A DNA stretch of 64,000 nucleotides from CAVQJU01 sp963755195 (lineage in GTDB: Bacteria; Acidobacteriota; Vicinamibacteria; Vicinamibacterales; CAVVIG01). The notes under the pieces were generated by a model. It saw only the letters and a program-made list of their open reading frames with translations. It was not told where the DNA came from and ran no database searches. The DNA lies in contig CAVWIZ010000008.1 of NCBI GenBank assembly GCA_963755195.1, positions 310,001 to 374,000 of the forward strand, read 5' to 3'. The position numbers were made by a program, and so were the translations under genes. This document shows positions 7,229-15,537 of this stretch, one piece after another; positions within the stretch are counted from its first letter, which is position 1; each line of letters starts with the position of its first letter.

Positions 7229-8959
7229 ATGAGACGCGCAGCCGTCGTCGTGATTCTGCTGGCCACGGCAACGGGATTTGCACAGCCGGCGCCAGATATT
7301 GCGGCGCTCGTGACGGTCGTGCCCGACCTCGACAAGAGACTCGCCAGGTTCAAGCCAGTGCGGATGCCTTACAACCAGGCGGCGCTCAGCCCGCGCGAGC
7401 GCCAGATGATCGATCAGCTGGTCATCGCCTGCCGCGAGCTCGAAAACATCTACTGGCGCCAAAGCGATCCGGACGCGCTGGCGTTGTACAACGCCCTCGA
7501 AACGGTCAAGACACCCCAGGCGCAGAATCTCCGGCGCTACCTGTTCATCAACGGCAGCGGCTTCGATCTCGTGGACGGCAATCGGCCGTTTGTCGGCACG
7601 ATGCCGATGCCGCCCGGCCGCGCGCTGTACCCCGCCGGTCTGACGCGCGAGCAGATCGAAAGGTACGTGGCGAAGAATCCAGGACGGCGTCAGGCCATCT
7701 ACAACCCGTACACGGTGGTTTCTCGACAGCGTTCACCGGGGCCTCAAGGTCCGCAGGGCGCTGAGGCCACTGGAGAGAGTGTCCTGGCCGGCGAGTGGTA
7801 CCACAGCAGGTTCGCCGAGTTCCTGCGCCCGGCCGCGGCCGCGCTGCGCCAGGCCGCGGACCTGTCCGACGATCCGGCGTTCGCGGGGTTTCTGCGACTC
7901 AGGGCGACGGCCATCCTCAACGACGACTACTACGCGAGCGACATCGCCTGGCTGGATCTCAAAGACCCGAAGTTCGACGTCATCTACGCGCCCTACGAAA
8001 CCTATCTCGATGATCTCCTTGGCGTGAAGACGTCCTACGGCGCCTCGATCCTGATTCGCAACGACGCCGAAAGCCGGAAGCTCGCCGTCTATCAACAGTG
8101 GATTCCCGACATTCAGGACGCCCTGCCGCTCGCGGCCGAGGACCGGCCGTCGGTTCGCGGCCACGCGACGCCAATGGAAGTGATGGACGCGCCGTTTCGC
8201 GCGGGCGACTTGCGCCACGGCTACCAGGCCGTGGCCGACAACCTGCCGAACGACCCGCGGATCCACCAGTTGAAGGGCACCAAGAAGATCTTCTTCAAGA
8301 ACTTCATGGACGCACGCGTCAACGAAGTCATCCTGCCGCTCGCCGCGCGCGTCATGGATCCCGCGCAGGCGCGCCGCGCATCAGCCGAAGGGTATCTGGC
8401 GTCCACGCTGATGCACGAAATCTGTCACGGCCTGGGCCCCGCCTTCGCGCGACCCTCCGCCGGTTCCGGCCGCACGGGCCGCCAGGTGGACATCCGCGAA
8501 GCCATCGGACCGGCCTACTCGGGTCTCGAGGAAGCCAAGGCGGACGTGGTCGGCATGTTCGCGTTGAAGTGGCTGATCGACCGCGGCGTCCTGCCCAGGG
8601 CGCGCCTCGACGAGTACTACGCGTCGTACATGGCGGGCATCTTCCGCACGATCCGTTTCGGCACCGGCGAGGCCCACGGCCGGGCCGAGATGATGGAGTT
8701 CAACTACCTCGCCGAACAGGGCGCGGTGACATTCGCGGCCGGCCGGTACCGAATGGACGTCGCGAAAGCGCCGGCCGTCATCGAGCGGCTCGCCAGGGAG
8801 CTGCTCGAACAGGAAGCCACCGGCGATCGCGCGCGCGCCGAGGCGTGGTTCGCCAAATACGATCGCATGCCACCGGCCCTCGCGAGCGTGCTCGCGGCCG
8901 CAAGCGATGTGCCGATCGACATCGATCCCATCTTCTCGTTCGCCGAGCCGGTTCGCTGA
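7229..8959 (+). CDS. Secreted M49-like (dipeptidyl-peptidase III family) metallohydrolase
   Basis: 576 aa with an N-terminal signal peptide (MRRAAVVVILLATATGFA). The zinc site appears as HEICH near residue 395, and a second motif EEAKAD about 40 residues later supplies the third zinc ligand. This pairing is characteristic of peptidase family M49, where most members have the longer HEXXGH; here the shorter HEXXH form is seen. Bacterial relatives are often mislabelled as other enzymes. Expected role: periplasmic removal of dipeptides from peptides. ATG at 7229 is chosen because it starts the signal peptide; upstream in-frame codons lie in a repeat element. The stop abuts the GTG of the AEC transporter. 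Confidence 0.72.
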   Translation: MRRAAVVVILLATATGFAQPAPDIAALVTVVPDLDKRLARFKPVRMPYNQAALSPRERQMIDQLVIACRELENIYWRQSDPDALALYNALETVKTPQAQNLRRYLFINGSGFDLVDGNRPFVGTMPMPPGRALYPAGLTREQIERYVAKNPGRRQAIYNPYTVVSRQRSPGPQGPQGAEATGESVLAGEWYHSRFAEFLRPAAAALRQAADLSDDPAFAGFLRLRATAILNDDYYASDIAWLDLKDPKFDVIYAPYETYLDDLLGVKTSYGASILIRNDAESRKLAVYQQWIPDIQDALPLAAEDRPSVRGHATPMEVMDAPFRAGDLRHGYQAVADNLPNDPRIHQLKGTKKIFFKNFMDARVNEVILPLAARVMDPAQARRASAEGYLASTLMHEICHGLGPAFARPSAGSGRTGRQVDIREAIGPAYSGLEEAKADVVGMFALKWLIDRGVLPRARLDEYYASYMAGIFRTIRFGTGEAHGRAEMMEFNYLAEQGAVTFAAGRYRMDVAKAPAVIERLARELLEQEATGDRARAEAWFAKYDRMPPALASVLAAASDVPIDIDPIFSFAEPVR

Positions 8960-9874
8960 GTGAACACGTTCGCATCCATCTTCGCGTCCGACATCCTGCC
9001 CATCTTTCTGGTCGCAGGCGTCGGGTACCTGTTGGCCCGGCGCGTTGGCGCGAGCGTCAAGACACTGTCCAGCGTCGCATTCAACGCGCTCTCGCCGTGC
9101 CTGGTCTTCGACCAGCTCCTGAAGGCGCGCATCACCGGCGGCATGTTCGGCCGCATGGCCCTGTTCTGCGTGTTCCTGACGATCGCGATGGGCGCGCTGG
9201 CTCGCCTGGCGGTGATCCCGCTCCGGCTCGGTCGCCAGACGCGCACCAGCTTTCTGCTCGTCGTGATGTTTTCCAACAGCGGCAACTACGCGCTCCCAGT
9301 GGTGCTGTTCGCGTTCGGCCGAGACGCCCTGGCGTACGCGAGCGTCTACTTTGTCGTCAGCGCCATCGTGTTGTACACGCTCGGAGTCTTTGTGGCGGCC
9401 AGCGGCCACAGGAGCGTTCGGCACGCCATCGTCGGCATCTTTCGCGTGCCAGCCGTCTACGCCATGGCGGCGGCGGCACTCATTCTCGCGACGGGCGCCA
9501 GCGTGCCGGTGGCGGTCATCCGGCCGATCGCCCTCCTGAGCGACGCCGCTATTCCGGTCATGCTGCTGATCCTGGGCATGCAGCTCGAGCGCGCGGTCAA
9601 GCCCGAACGGCCGGCCGTTGTCGGCGTCGCGGTCGGGCTGTCGCTGCTCGTCGCGCCCGCCGTGGGCGTGGCCCTCACGATGATGCTGGGGATGACCGGC
9701 GCCGCCCGCCAGGCGGCGATCGTCGGCGCCTCGATGCCCGCGGCCGTCATCACGACAGTCCTGGCGCTCGAATTCGATCTCGATCCGAGCTTCGCCACGA
9801 GCGCGGTGTTTCTTTCAACCATCCTCAGCCCGTTCACACTGGTGGCGCTGATCGCGTACTTGCAACGGCTCTAG
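8960..9874 (+). CDS. AEC-family transporter (auxin efflux carrier-like)
   Basis: A 304-aa integral membrane protein with about ten membrane segments arranged as two five-helix halves. The start FASDILPIFLVAGVGYLLAR and the mid-protein NSGNYALPVVLFAFG (conserved Asn-rich NSGNY motif) are typical of the AEC family in bacteria, which exports or imports small organic acids such as malate or malonate. GTG at 8960 follows the TGA of the peptidase gene with no gap, so translation is likely coupled. The pairing with a periplasmic peptidase is unusual, and no common substrate is evident. The gene is followed at once by a 163-bp inverted repeat. Confidence 0.85.
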   Translation: MNTFASIFASDILPIFLVAGVGYLLARRVGASVKTLSSVAFNALSPCLVFDQLLKARITGGMFGRMALFCVFLTIAMGALARLAVIPLRLGRQTRTSFLLVVMFSNSGNYALPVVLFAFGRDALAYASVYFVVSAIVLYTLGVFVAASGHRSVRHAIVGIFRVPAVYAMAAAALILATGASVPVAVIRPIALLSDAAIPVMLLILGMQLERAVKPERPAVVGVAVGLSLLVAPAVGVALTMMLGMTGAARQAAIVGASMPAAVITTVLALEFDLDPSFATSAVFLSTILSPFTLVALIAYLQRL

Positions 9875-10037
9875 TAGTGGCCCGTCCACGCTGAACGAGG
9901 ACCAGATCGCGAGCGCGGCGCCCGGATGGCAAGGCGCGACGACCGAGAATACCGGGAGCATTTGAGGGAGGAGCAACGCAGCCAGCCGGGACGCTGCGCT
10001 CGCGAGGTGGTCCTCGTTCAGCGTGGACGGGCCACTA
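9875..10037. repeat. 163-bp inverted-repeat element between convergent stops
   Basis: Arms of 40 nt at 9875-9914 and 9998-10037 match with two mismatches, starting TAGTGGCCCGTCCACG. Weaker complementarity extends inward. The element fills the gap exactly: it starts right after the TAG of the AEC gene and ends 1 nt before the opposing stop. It could fold into a long hairpin and act as a two-way terminator; the shape also fits a MITE. No transposase is present. Confidence 0.88.
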
Positions 10038-10038
10038 G

Positions 10039-10410
10039 TCAGCGTTTCGTCGGCACGGGGCTCGCGGCGCCGCCCCACTGCTGAGTCGCATACCCGACGA
10101 GCAGGCCGACAATGCTGCCGGGCAGGATGATTTCCCAGTAGTAGTGCACGCCTGACGGCTGTGGTATCGCGGCGACGAGAAACGCGAAAAACGCGCCGAT
10201 GATGCCGCCGAAGACGAGTCCGGCGCCGACGGAGTGAACCTTCTTGGCAAACCATCCCGCCAGGACGCCGACGATCAACCCTTTGACCGTCGAGCCGAGG
10301 ACGATGGAGACGATCTGAGGCGCGATTTCTGGCGCTGAGACGAGCGCCGTCAGCCCATCGAAGATACCGAGAACCGCGCCGAGCACAACACCGAGCACTG
10401 GCTTACTCAT
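10039..10410 (-). CDS. Small integral membrane protein, unrecognised
   Basis: 123 aa with about four hydrophobic segments rich in Gly, Val and Ala (VLGVVLGAVLGIFDG, IVGVLAGWFAKKV, GLVFGGIIGAFFAFLVA, ILPGSIVGLLVGYATQQW). There is a short basic C-terminus. Glycine-zipper-like spacing suggests tight helix packing. No known family is recognised with confidence. ATG at 10410 has an AGGTGAGG purine run just upstream. It lies 37 nt downstream of the kinase gene on the same strand and may be its last operon member. Confidence 0.65.
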   Translation of the reverse strand: MSKPVLGVVLGAVLGIFDGLTALVSAPEIAPQIVSIVLGSTVKGLIVGVLAGWFAKKVHSVGAGLVFGGIIGAFFAFLVAAIPQPSGVHYYWEIILPGSIVGLLVGYATQQWGGAASPVPTKR

Positions 10411-10447
10411 GCCTCACCTATTACGCATTGCGGTTGGATTCCTTTTT

Positions 10448-11365
10448 TCAACGCCGGATCACGAGCGCGAAGAGCGCCCGCATGATCATGTAGGCCAACA
10501 CCAGAAGAATGGGTGTTCGATACACCTTCGCGACGCGCGCGACGCGTTCCACGGCCGTCTCACGGTGCGCGACGACCGCCCGTCCCGAGCGATACCGCGC
10601 GACATCGTCGCCAAGCGCGGCCGCTGACGGATACCGATCGCCCGGACGCGCGGCCAGCGCGCGGTTCCGGATCGATTGAAGCGGCCGGGGAATGGCCGAC
10701 CGCTCGTCGCCGAGCAGGATCGCGAGGATGGCGCCGAGGCCGTACACGTCGGCCCGTTCGTCGACGTCGCCGGTCTCACCGCGCGCCTGTTCCGGCGCCA
10801 TGAACCCTTCGGTCCCCATCACGATGCCGCCTTCTTCCGGCGACGCGGACGCGAGCACCTTCGCGAGCCCCCAGTCCATGACCATCACTTCGCCGAACTC
10901 CCCCACCATCACGTTGTCCGGCGTGAGATCGCGATGAATGATGTGCCGCGAATGGGCGAACGCGACGGCCTCGCAGAGCCGCTCGAAGATCCGGAGGCGT
11001 TCGCCGGGGACACTTTCGCGCGCGAGGTGTTCCCGGAGCGTGGTGCCCTTGACCCACTTCATCACGTAGAAGACGCGGCCGTCGGCCAGCCGGCCGACGT
11101 CGTGCACGGGCACAATCCCGGGATGCTCCAACTGCGCGAGCGCCCGCGCTTCGGATGCGAGCCGGCGCTCGAATTCCGCGGTCGCCACGGTGTTCGACAC
11201 CTTCAGTGCGACTTCGCGACCGAGCGCGTGGTCCATCGCCGCGTACACCGTGCCCATGCCGCCGCGGCCGATCTCGTGCATGACCGAGTATCGCTCGGAG
11301 ACAAACTCGGGCCAGTTGGCGACGGCGCTCAACCGCTCGATCGCCTGGTCGGAGAGGTAGCTCAT
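10448..11365 (-). CDS. Ser/Thr protein kinase with C-terminal TM anchor
   Basis: A 305-aa Hanks-type kinase. The glycine loop is GRGGMGTVY, the ATP lysine sits in EVALKVS, the catalytic loop is HRDLTPDNVMV, and DFG is replaced by DWG (MDWGLAKVL), which is common in this group. An APE-like APEQARG follows. A single hydrophobic segment near the C-terminus (PILLVLAYMIMRALFALVI) anchors it, with no extracellular sensor domain. Its ATG overlaps the TGA of the ECF sigma gene (ATGA at 11362-11365). In Acidobacteria and Planctomycetes such sigma/kinase pairs are common, and phosphorylation of the sigma factor or its partners is the expected link. All catalytic residues are present. Confidence 0.9.
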   Translation of the reverse strand: MSYLSDQAIERLSAVANWPEFVSERYSVMHEIGRGGMGTVYAAMDHALGREVALKVSNTVATAEFERRLASEARALAQLEHPGIVPVHDVGRLADGRVFYVMKWVKGTTLREHLARESVPGERLRIFERLCEAVAFAHSRHIIHRDLTPDNVMVGEFGEVMVMDWGLAKVLASASPEEGGIVMGTEGFMAPEQARGETGDVDERADVYGLGAILAILLGDERSAIPRPLQSIRNRALAARPGDRYPSAAALGDDVARYRSGRAVVAHRETAVERVARVAKVYRTPILLVLAYMIMRALFALVIRR

Positions 11366-12078
11366 TCGATTTCCAGACCAAAGAGCTCTCGCGCTTCGCG
11401 ACGGACTTCCTCATCGCTGCCGCACAGCGCGCGCAGCGCGCCGAGCGCATGCTCGCGGAAGCTGCGGCGCACCTGCGCGAGGTAGTTCGTGACCTGCGCC
11501 TGCGTGATCCCGAATTCCTTCGCAAGCGCCCCATAGCTGACATCCGGAGGCGGATCGAGGTCGTAGCGTTCGAACAGCGTGACGTGCAGGCTCCTGCCGG
11601 CCGCCGCGTATTCCGCGCGGACCGCGCTCACGGCGCGGTCGAACAGCGCGCGCACGAACTCGCGCCGGAAGAATTCCTCGGCGTCAGGAGCCGTCGTGAC
11701 ACCGCTCTTCACCAACTCGCCTTCGGCGCCGTCGAAGTCGAGCGAGAGCGTCTGCGCCTCACCGCCGCGCTTTTGCCGCTCGGCGGATTGGCGGGCGTTC
11801 ATCACGAACCGGTCGGCACAGAGGCGAATGAACGTCCGAAACTTCGCCTTGCCGGGTTCATAGCGGGCCAGCCACTCCTTCTCGATCGCCTCGACGAAAA
11901 ACGCCTGCGTCAGGTCCTGGGCGTCGTCATCCGACAGATGCCAACGGATCCGCAAGTACTTGTAGACCGGTTTCCAGTAGCCCTCGACCAGATCGCCGCA
12001 GGCGGCGCGGCGCTCCGTCGAATCGGCGCTGCGCAACCGCTCGAAGACGGAATGGCGCGTCTGCGGAAATACGGGCAT
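11362..12078 (-). CDS. ECF RNA polymerase sigma factor, kinase-linked type
   Basis: A 238-aa ECF-like sigma-70. Region 2 contains LSDDDAQDLTQAFFVEAIEK and KFRTFIRLCADRF; region 4 has an HTH in SYGALAKEFGITQAQVTNYL. The long linker and LTQAFF motif match the sub-group found next to Ser/Thr kinase genes. No anti-sigma gene is adjacent; the next gene is the kinase, coupled by a 4-nt overlap. A TATGAT hexamer at 12090-12095 (minus strand) lies 11 nt before the ATG, predicting a very short leader. Target promoters cannot be read here. Confidence 0.88.
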   Translation of the reverse strand: MPVFPQTRHSVFERLRSADSTERRAACGDLVEGYWKPVYKYLRIRWHLSDDDAQDLTQAFFVEAIEKEWLARYEPGKAKFRTFIRLCADRFVMNARQSAERQKRGGEAQTLSLDFDGAEGELVKSGVTTAPDAEEFFRREFVRALFDRAVSAVRAEYAAAGRSLHVTLFERYDLDPPPDVSYGALAKEFGITQAQVTNYLAQVRRSFREHALGALRALCGSDEEVRREARELFGLEIE

Positions 12079-12164
12079 GTCGGGAGGAAATCATAGCCGT
12101 ACACATCCGATCGCGAACGCGTAATCAGTGGGATGACGCCGGTTCACAACGAAAGGAGGCCTGA

Positions 12165-12572
12165 GTGGGGTCGATCAACTACTTTGCCGTGCTTGTCGCA
12201 GCCATCTCGACGTTCGCCATTGGAGGACTCTGGTATTCGCCGCTGATGTTTCAGCGCCCCTGGATGCGCGCCAATCGCTTCACCGACGCGGATGTCGCTG
12301 CCGGCGCGGCGGGGGGACAGGCGAAGGTCTTCGGCCTGGCGTTCGTGTTCGCCCTGGTGATGTCGTTCAACCTCGCGATGTTCCTGAACGCACCGGACAC
12401 GACGACCGCCTGGGGAGCGACGGCGGGTGCGCTGTCGGCCATCTGGGTGGCGCTCGGGATCGGAACCGTCGCCCTCTTCGAGCGGCGCCCGTTCGCGTAT
12501 ACCGCGATCAACGGCGGCTACTGGCTCGTGTCGTTCGTGGTCATGGGCGCGATTCTCGGCGCGTGGCGCTGA
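12165..12572 (+). CDS. DUF1761-family membrane protein
   Basis: 135 aa with four predicted membrane helices. The opening NYFAVLVAAISTFAIGGLWYSP is in two parts (NYFAVLVAAIS and FAIGGLWYSPLMF) and the W-Y-S-P pattern after TM1 is the DUF1761 hallmark. The end AINGGYWLVSFVVMGAILG is likewise typical. Function unknown. GTG at 12165 is well supported by AAAGGAGG at 12152-12159, one of the few strong Shine-Dalgarno sites in the window. It runs convergently into the NTF2-like gene with only 4 nt between stops. Confidence 0.82.
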   Translation: MGSINYFAVLVAAISTFAIGGLWYSPLMFQRPWMRANRFTDADVAAGAAGGQAKVFGLAFVFALVMSFNLAMFLNAPDTTTAWGATAGALSAIWVALGIGTVALFERRPFAYTAINGGYWLVSFVVMGAILGAWR

Positions 12573-12576
12573 TCGC

Positions 12577-13125
12577 CTATCGGGCCGGAGGCCGGGGCAC
12601 GGGAATCTCGCCGACAACCTGGCGGCGCTTGAATTTCCAGCGGCCGTCCTCACGCACGAACTCGTCGCGGTAGGTCGCGAGCAAGAGGAAGTCCGCTTTC
12701 GTGTTGTCGCTCGTGGCCATCACGTAGCCGCCCTTGCTGAGGGCGGTGGCGTGATCGCCCTGCAGGTCGATCGACTCGTTGAAGTACAGGTGGAAGTTCT
12801 TGCCCTTGGAATCCGGATAGTTGGTGCCGATGGCTTTCTCCAGGAACGCCCCAATCGCGTCCGGTCCTCTGGCTGGCGAGCCCGGACCACCGACGAACTC
12901 AGCGTCCTTGGCAAAGAGCTGCGAAAACGCCCGAAAGTCCCTCGCGTCGAGCGTCCTGCCATATTCGGCCCAGAGCGTGCGAATCGACTCGCGGCCCTCG
13001 AGCGCCTGCACGCGAGCGGCCATGCCGTCCGCGCCGCCCCGCCCCTGCCCCCGAACAAGGACGCTGCCGAACGCGACCGCTATCAGAATCACTGCCGCCG
13101 ACGCGGCAACGAACATCGCTCGCAT
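12577..13125 (-). CDS. Secreted SnoaL/NTF2-like protein
   Basis: 182 aa. An N-terminal hydrophobic segment (MRAMFVAASAAVILIAVAF) is a signal peptide or anchor. The remainder is a cone-shaped NTF2/SnoaL-like domain: a helical ESIRTLWAEYGRTLDARDF, then LFAKDAEFVGGPG and strands ending WKFKRRQVVG. Relatives include SgcJ/EcaC-like proteins of unknown or ligand-binding function. It lies 18 nt after the start of the transhydrogenase on the minus strand and may be cotranscribed with it. No catalytic residues can be assigned. Confidence 0.72.
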   Translation of the reverse strand: MRAMFVAASAAVILIAVAFGSVLVRGQGRGGADGMAARVQALEGRESIRTLWAEYGRTLDARDFRAFSQLFAKDAEFVGGPGSPARGPDAIGAFLEKAIGTNYPDSKGKNFHLYFNESIDLQGDHATALSKGGYVMATSDNTKADFLLLATYRDEFVREDGRWKFKRRQVVGEIPVPRPPAR

Positions 13126-13143
13126 GTTGTGTACCCCTTCTTA

Positions 13144-14424
13144 CTACCAGGCCAGCATCGCGTTTTCGAACAGCGTGGCGAGCTCGTCCGGCCCGGCCGG
13201 CCGTGGCGAGAGCTTCGTGACGCGATGCTGCGGCAGCGTCCCTTCCACGAGCGCCGGGATGTCCGACGATGAGTAGCCGATGGCCTTCAGGCCGTTCGGC
13301 GTGTCGAGCTGCCGCATGAACCAGGTGATGCGGTCCGCGAGAATGGGACCGGCGTCGGCGGCCTTTGCGCGCGAGACGTCAACACCGAGCGCTTCGGCGG
13401 CCTGAAGGTGCCGTGCCGGGTTGGCCGGCGCCGTGAAGCGGAACACGGCCGGCGCGTTCAGAATCACCGAGAACCCGTGCGGGACGAGCGGATGATCGTT
13501 CGAGTAGCCGGGCGCGACGTATTTCCTCACATGGCCCGACACTGGATACGACATGCCGTGTGGAAGATGAACACCCGCGTTGCCAAAGCCCACGCCCGCG
13601 TAGGACGCCGCAAGAATCATCTGTCCACGCGCTTCATCGTCTGACGGATCACTGACCGCGCGAATCAAGTACTGCGCCACCATGCGCAGCGACGCCAGCG
13701 ACCAGATGTCGCTGATCGGATTGCTGCCTTGGTAGGCCGGACGCAACAGCGGCCGCTCGGGGAGCGGCCGCTCGGTGAACGGCAGCGCCGTAAACGATTC
13801 CACGGCGTGGCTCAGGATGTCGAGCCCCGACGAAGCGGCGACCTGCGGCGGCATCGTGCGCGTGTTCTCCGGGTCGAGCAACCCGAGCGTCGGCTTGAGC
13901 CGCCGGCTCGCGATGCCGGTCTTGGCGTGCATGCTCAGAAAATCGAAGATGGTCACGCCGGTGGTTTCGCTGCCGGTCCCCGCCGTCGTGGGAATCGCGA
14001 TGAGGGGCTTCAAGGGACCAGGCACGGGCAGGCCCTTGCCGATCGGCGGGTTCACGTAGTCGAGGAAGTCGTTCGGTGGATAGGTCGTGTACAGGTTCAC
14101 GGCCTTCGCCGTATCGATCGTCGACCCGCCCCCGAGCGCCACGATCCCGTCGTAGGTCCCCTGCCTGGCGAACGCGATCGCGTCGAGAAACGACTCGTCG
14201 GTCGGCTCCACTCGCACGCGGTCGTAGACGGTGAACGTGACGCCGCTCGCTTCGAGCGACTCGCGCACGATCCGTCCGGGCGCCAGGCCGTTCATCACCG
14301 GGTCGGTGACAACCAGGATGTTCTTGAGGCCAAGGTCCGCCAGCTCAGGACCGACCTCGCGGGTCACACCGATCCCATAGCGAACGCTGGACGTCGCCAT
14401 CTCGAACGCGATCTCGTGATTCAT
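13144..14424 (-). CDS. Iron-containing alcohol dehydrogenase, hydroxyacid-oxoacid transhydrogenase-like
   Basis: A 426-aa type III (iron) alcohol dehydrogenase. The nucleotide motif GGGSTIDTAK is near residue 97, PTTAGTGSE near residue 150, and metal ligands fall in SGLDILSHAVE and HLPHGMSYPV. The central stretch AYQGSNPISDIWSL is characteristic of the ADHFE1/HOT branch, which couples oxidation of 4-hydroxybutyrate to reduction of 2-oxoglutarate without external cofactor. Length matches that family. The link to 3-hydroxybutyrate and CoA-transferase genes in the window is metabolic inference. ATG at 14424 directly follows a 9-bp word array upstream; no Shine-Dalgarno is distinguishable from it. 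Confidence 0.85.
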   Translation of the reverse strand: MNHEIAFEMATSSVRYGIGVTREVGPELADLGLKNILVVTDPVMNGLAPGRIVRESLEASGVTFTVYDRVRVEPTDESFLDAIAFARQGTYDGIVALGGGSTIDTAKAVNLYTTYPPNDFLDYVNPPIGKGLPVPGPLKPLIAIPTTAGTGSETTGVTIFDFLSMHAKTGIASRRLKPTLGLLDPENTRTMPPQVAASSGLDILSHAVESFTALPFTERPLPERPLLRPAYQGSNPISDIWSLASLRMVAQYLIRAVSDPSDDEARGQMILAASYAGVGFGNAGVHLPHGMSYPVSGHVRKYVAPGYSNDHPLVPHGFSVILNAPAVFRFTAPANPARHLQAAEALGVDVSRAKAADAGPILADRITWFMRQLDTPNGLKAIGYSSSDIPALVEGTLPQHRVTKLSPRPAGPDELATLFENAMLAW

Positions 14425-14484
14425 CCTGCCCGTCCCGCCCTTCCTGCCCGTCCTCGCCGTCCTGCCCCTTCCAGCCCTTCCCGC
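14425..14484. repeat. 9-bp word array (CCTGCCCGT type, about 6.5 copies)
   Basis: Units CCTGCCCGT, CCCGCCCTT, CCTGCCCGT, CCTCGCCGT, CCTGCCCCT and CCAGCCCTT fill the whole 60-nt gap between the transhydrogenase start and the stop of the MBL gene. Confidence 0.8.
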
Positions 14485-15417
14485 CTATCGAGCCGCCTTC
14501 AGCTCCGCATACACCTGCCCGACGAACCGATCGCCCGTCGTGCCCGGCTGCTGCACTTTCGCCTCGAAGTCGGCCAACGGCTTGGCGGCGACCACCTGTT
14601 CCTGGGTCTTCCCCTCCTTGACGAGCGGCGCCACCTTGTCGCGAACGCCGATGACCATGTCGCGATGCGCGGTCACCGCGCTTCTGTCAACGGTCGGCCC
14701 GTGGCCTGGGATGATCTTCGTGCCGGGTCCGGACATCTGGATGACGGCGTTGAGCGCGTTGATGAGTCCCGGCAGCGACCCGCCGTTGGCGCGATCGATG
14801 TTCGGAAACCCAACCGACCGGTAGAAGTCGCCGGTCATGACGATGTCGTTGGTCGTGAAGCGCACGAGCGTGTCGCCGTCGGTGTGCGCCGCCGGTGCGG
14901 GCACGAGCTTCACCTCTTCGCCGTTCATGCGAATCGTGACCGGCGCATCGTAGGTGACGACCGGCAGTCCGGCGTACGGCGTTGGCACGCCCGGCGCGCC
15001 GTTCGCGCCGGGATTGGGTTTCTCCAGCCGCATCCGGAGATTCTCGCGGGCCAGGATCGTGACGCCCATCTTGCCGAGGTTCTCGTTCCCGCCCGTGTGA
15101 TCGCCGTGGAGGTGCGTGTTGACGAGAAACCGGATCCGGCCGTCGGAAATCTGCTTGATCGCGGCGACGATCTTGTCCGTCAGCGGTGCGAACTGCGCGT
15201 CCACCATCAGCACACCGTCGGGCCCGGAGAGCACGCCGATCATGCCGCCCTGTCCCTCGAGCGTCGAGAAGTTCGCGCTGATCTTCGTGGTCTTGATTTC
15301 AACCTTGCTGAAGTCCTGCTGCCCCTGGGCCCACGACGGAACGGACACGACCGACAAGAGAACGGCGGCCAGCAGCGCGCGCGACGGACGGATGGTTGTC
15401 GTCATCGTTGTAGTCAT
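14485..15417 (-). CDS. Secreted MBL-fold metallohydrolase (class B3-like)
   Basis: 310 aa with a signal peptide (SRALLAAVLLSVVSVPSWA). The zinc motif is HLHGDH in NTHLHGDHTGG, with AAHTDGD supplying the next ligands and IIPGHGP the last histidine. The layout matches periplasmic MBL hydrolases of the SoxH/quinoprotein-relay or class-B3-like branch; true beta-lactamase activity cannot be claimed. ATG at 15417 is chosen over the one at 15405 because AAGGAG lies 8 nt upstream, and frames further upstream are out of character. Expressed divergently from the methyltransferase gene. Confidence 0.82.
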   Translation of the reverse strand: MTTTMTTTIRPSRALLAAVLLSVVSVPSWAQGQQDFSKVEIKTTKISANFSTLEGQGGMIGVLSGPDGVLMVDAQFAPLTDKIVAAIKQISDGRIRFLVNTHLHGDHTGGNENLGKMGVTILARENLRMRLEKPNPGANGAPGVPTPYAGLPVVTYDAPVTIRMNGEEVKLVPAPAAHTDGDTLVRFTTNDIVMTGDFYRSVGFPNIDRANGGSLPGLINALNAVIQMSGPGTKIIPGHGPTVDRSAVTAHRDMVIGVRDKVAPLVKEGKTQEQVVAAKPLADFEAKVQQPGTTGDRFVGQVYAELKAAR

Positions 15418-15537
15418 CTCCTGAACTCCTTCAGCGCATGATCCCAAGAAAAACGGCCGTCGCAGTTTGTCACACCAGTTCGGGCCGTGTCCAGACGCGA
15501 CGCCGCGCGCGACAAGTTGAGTTAAGCTTTCTCTCTC

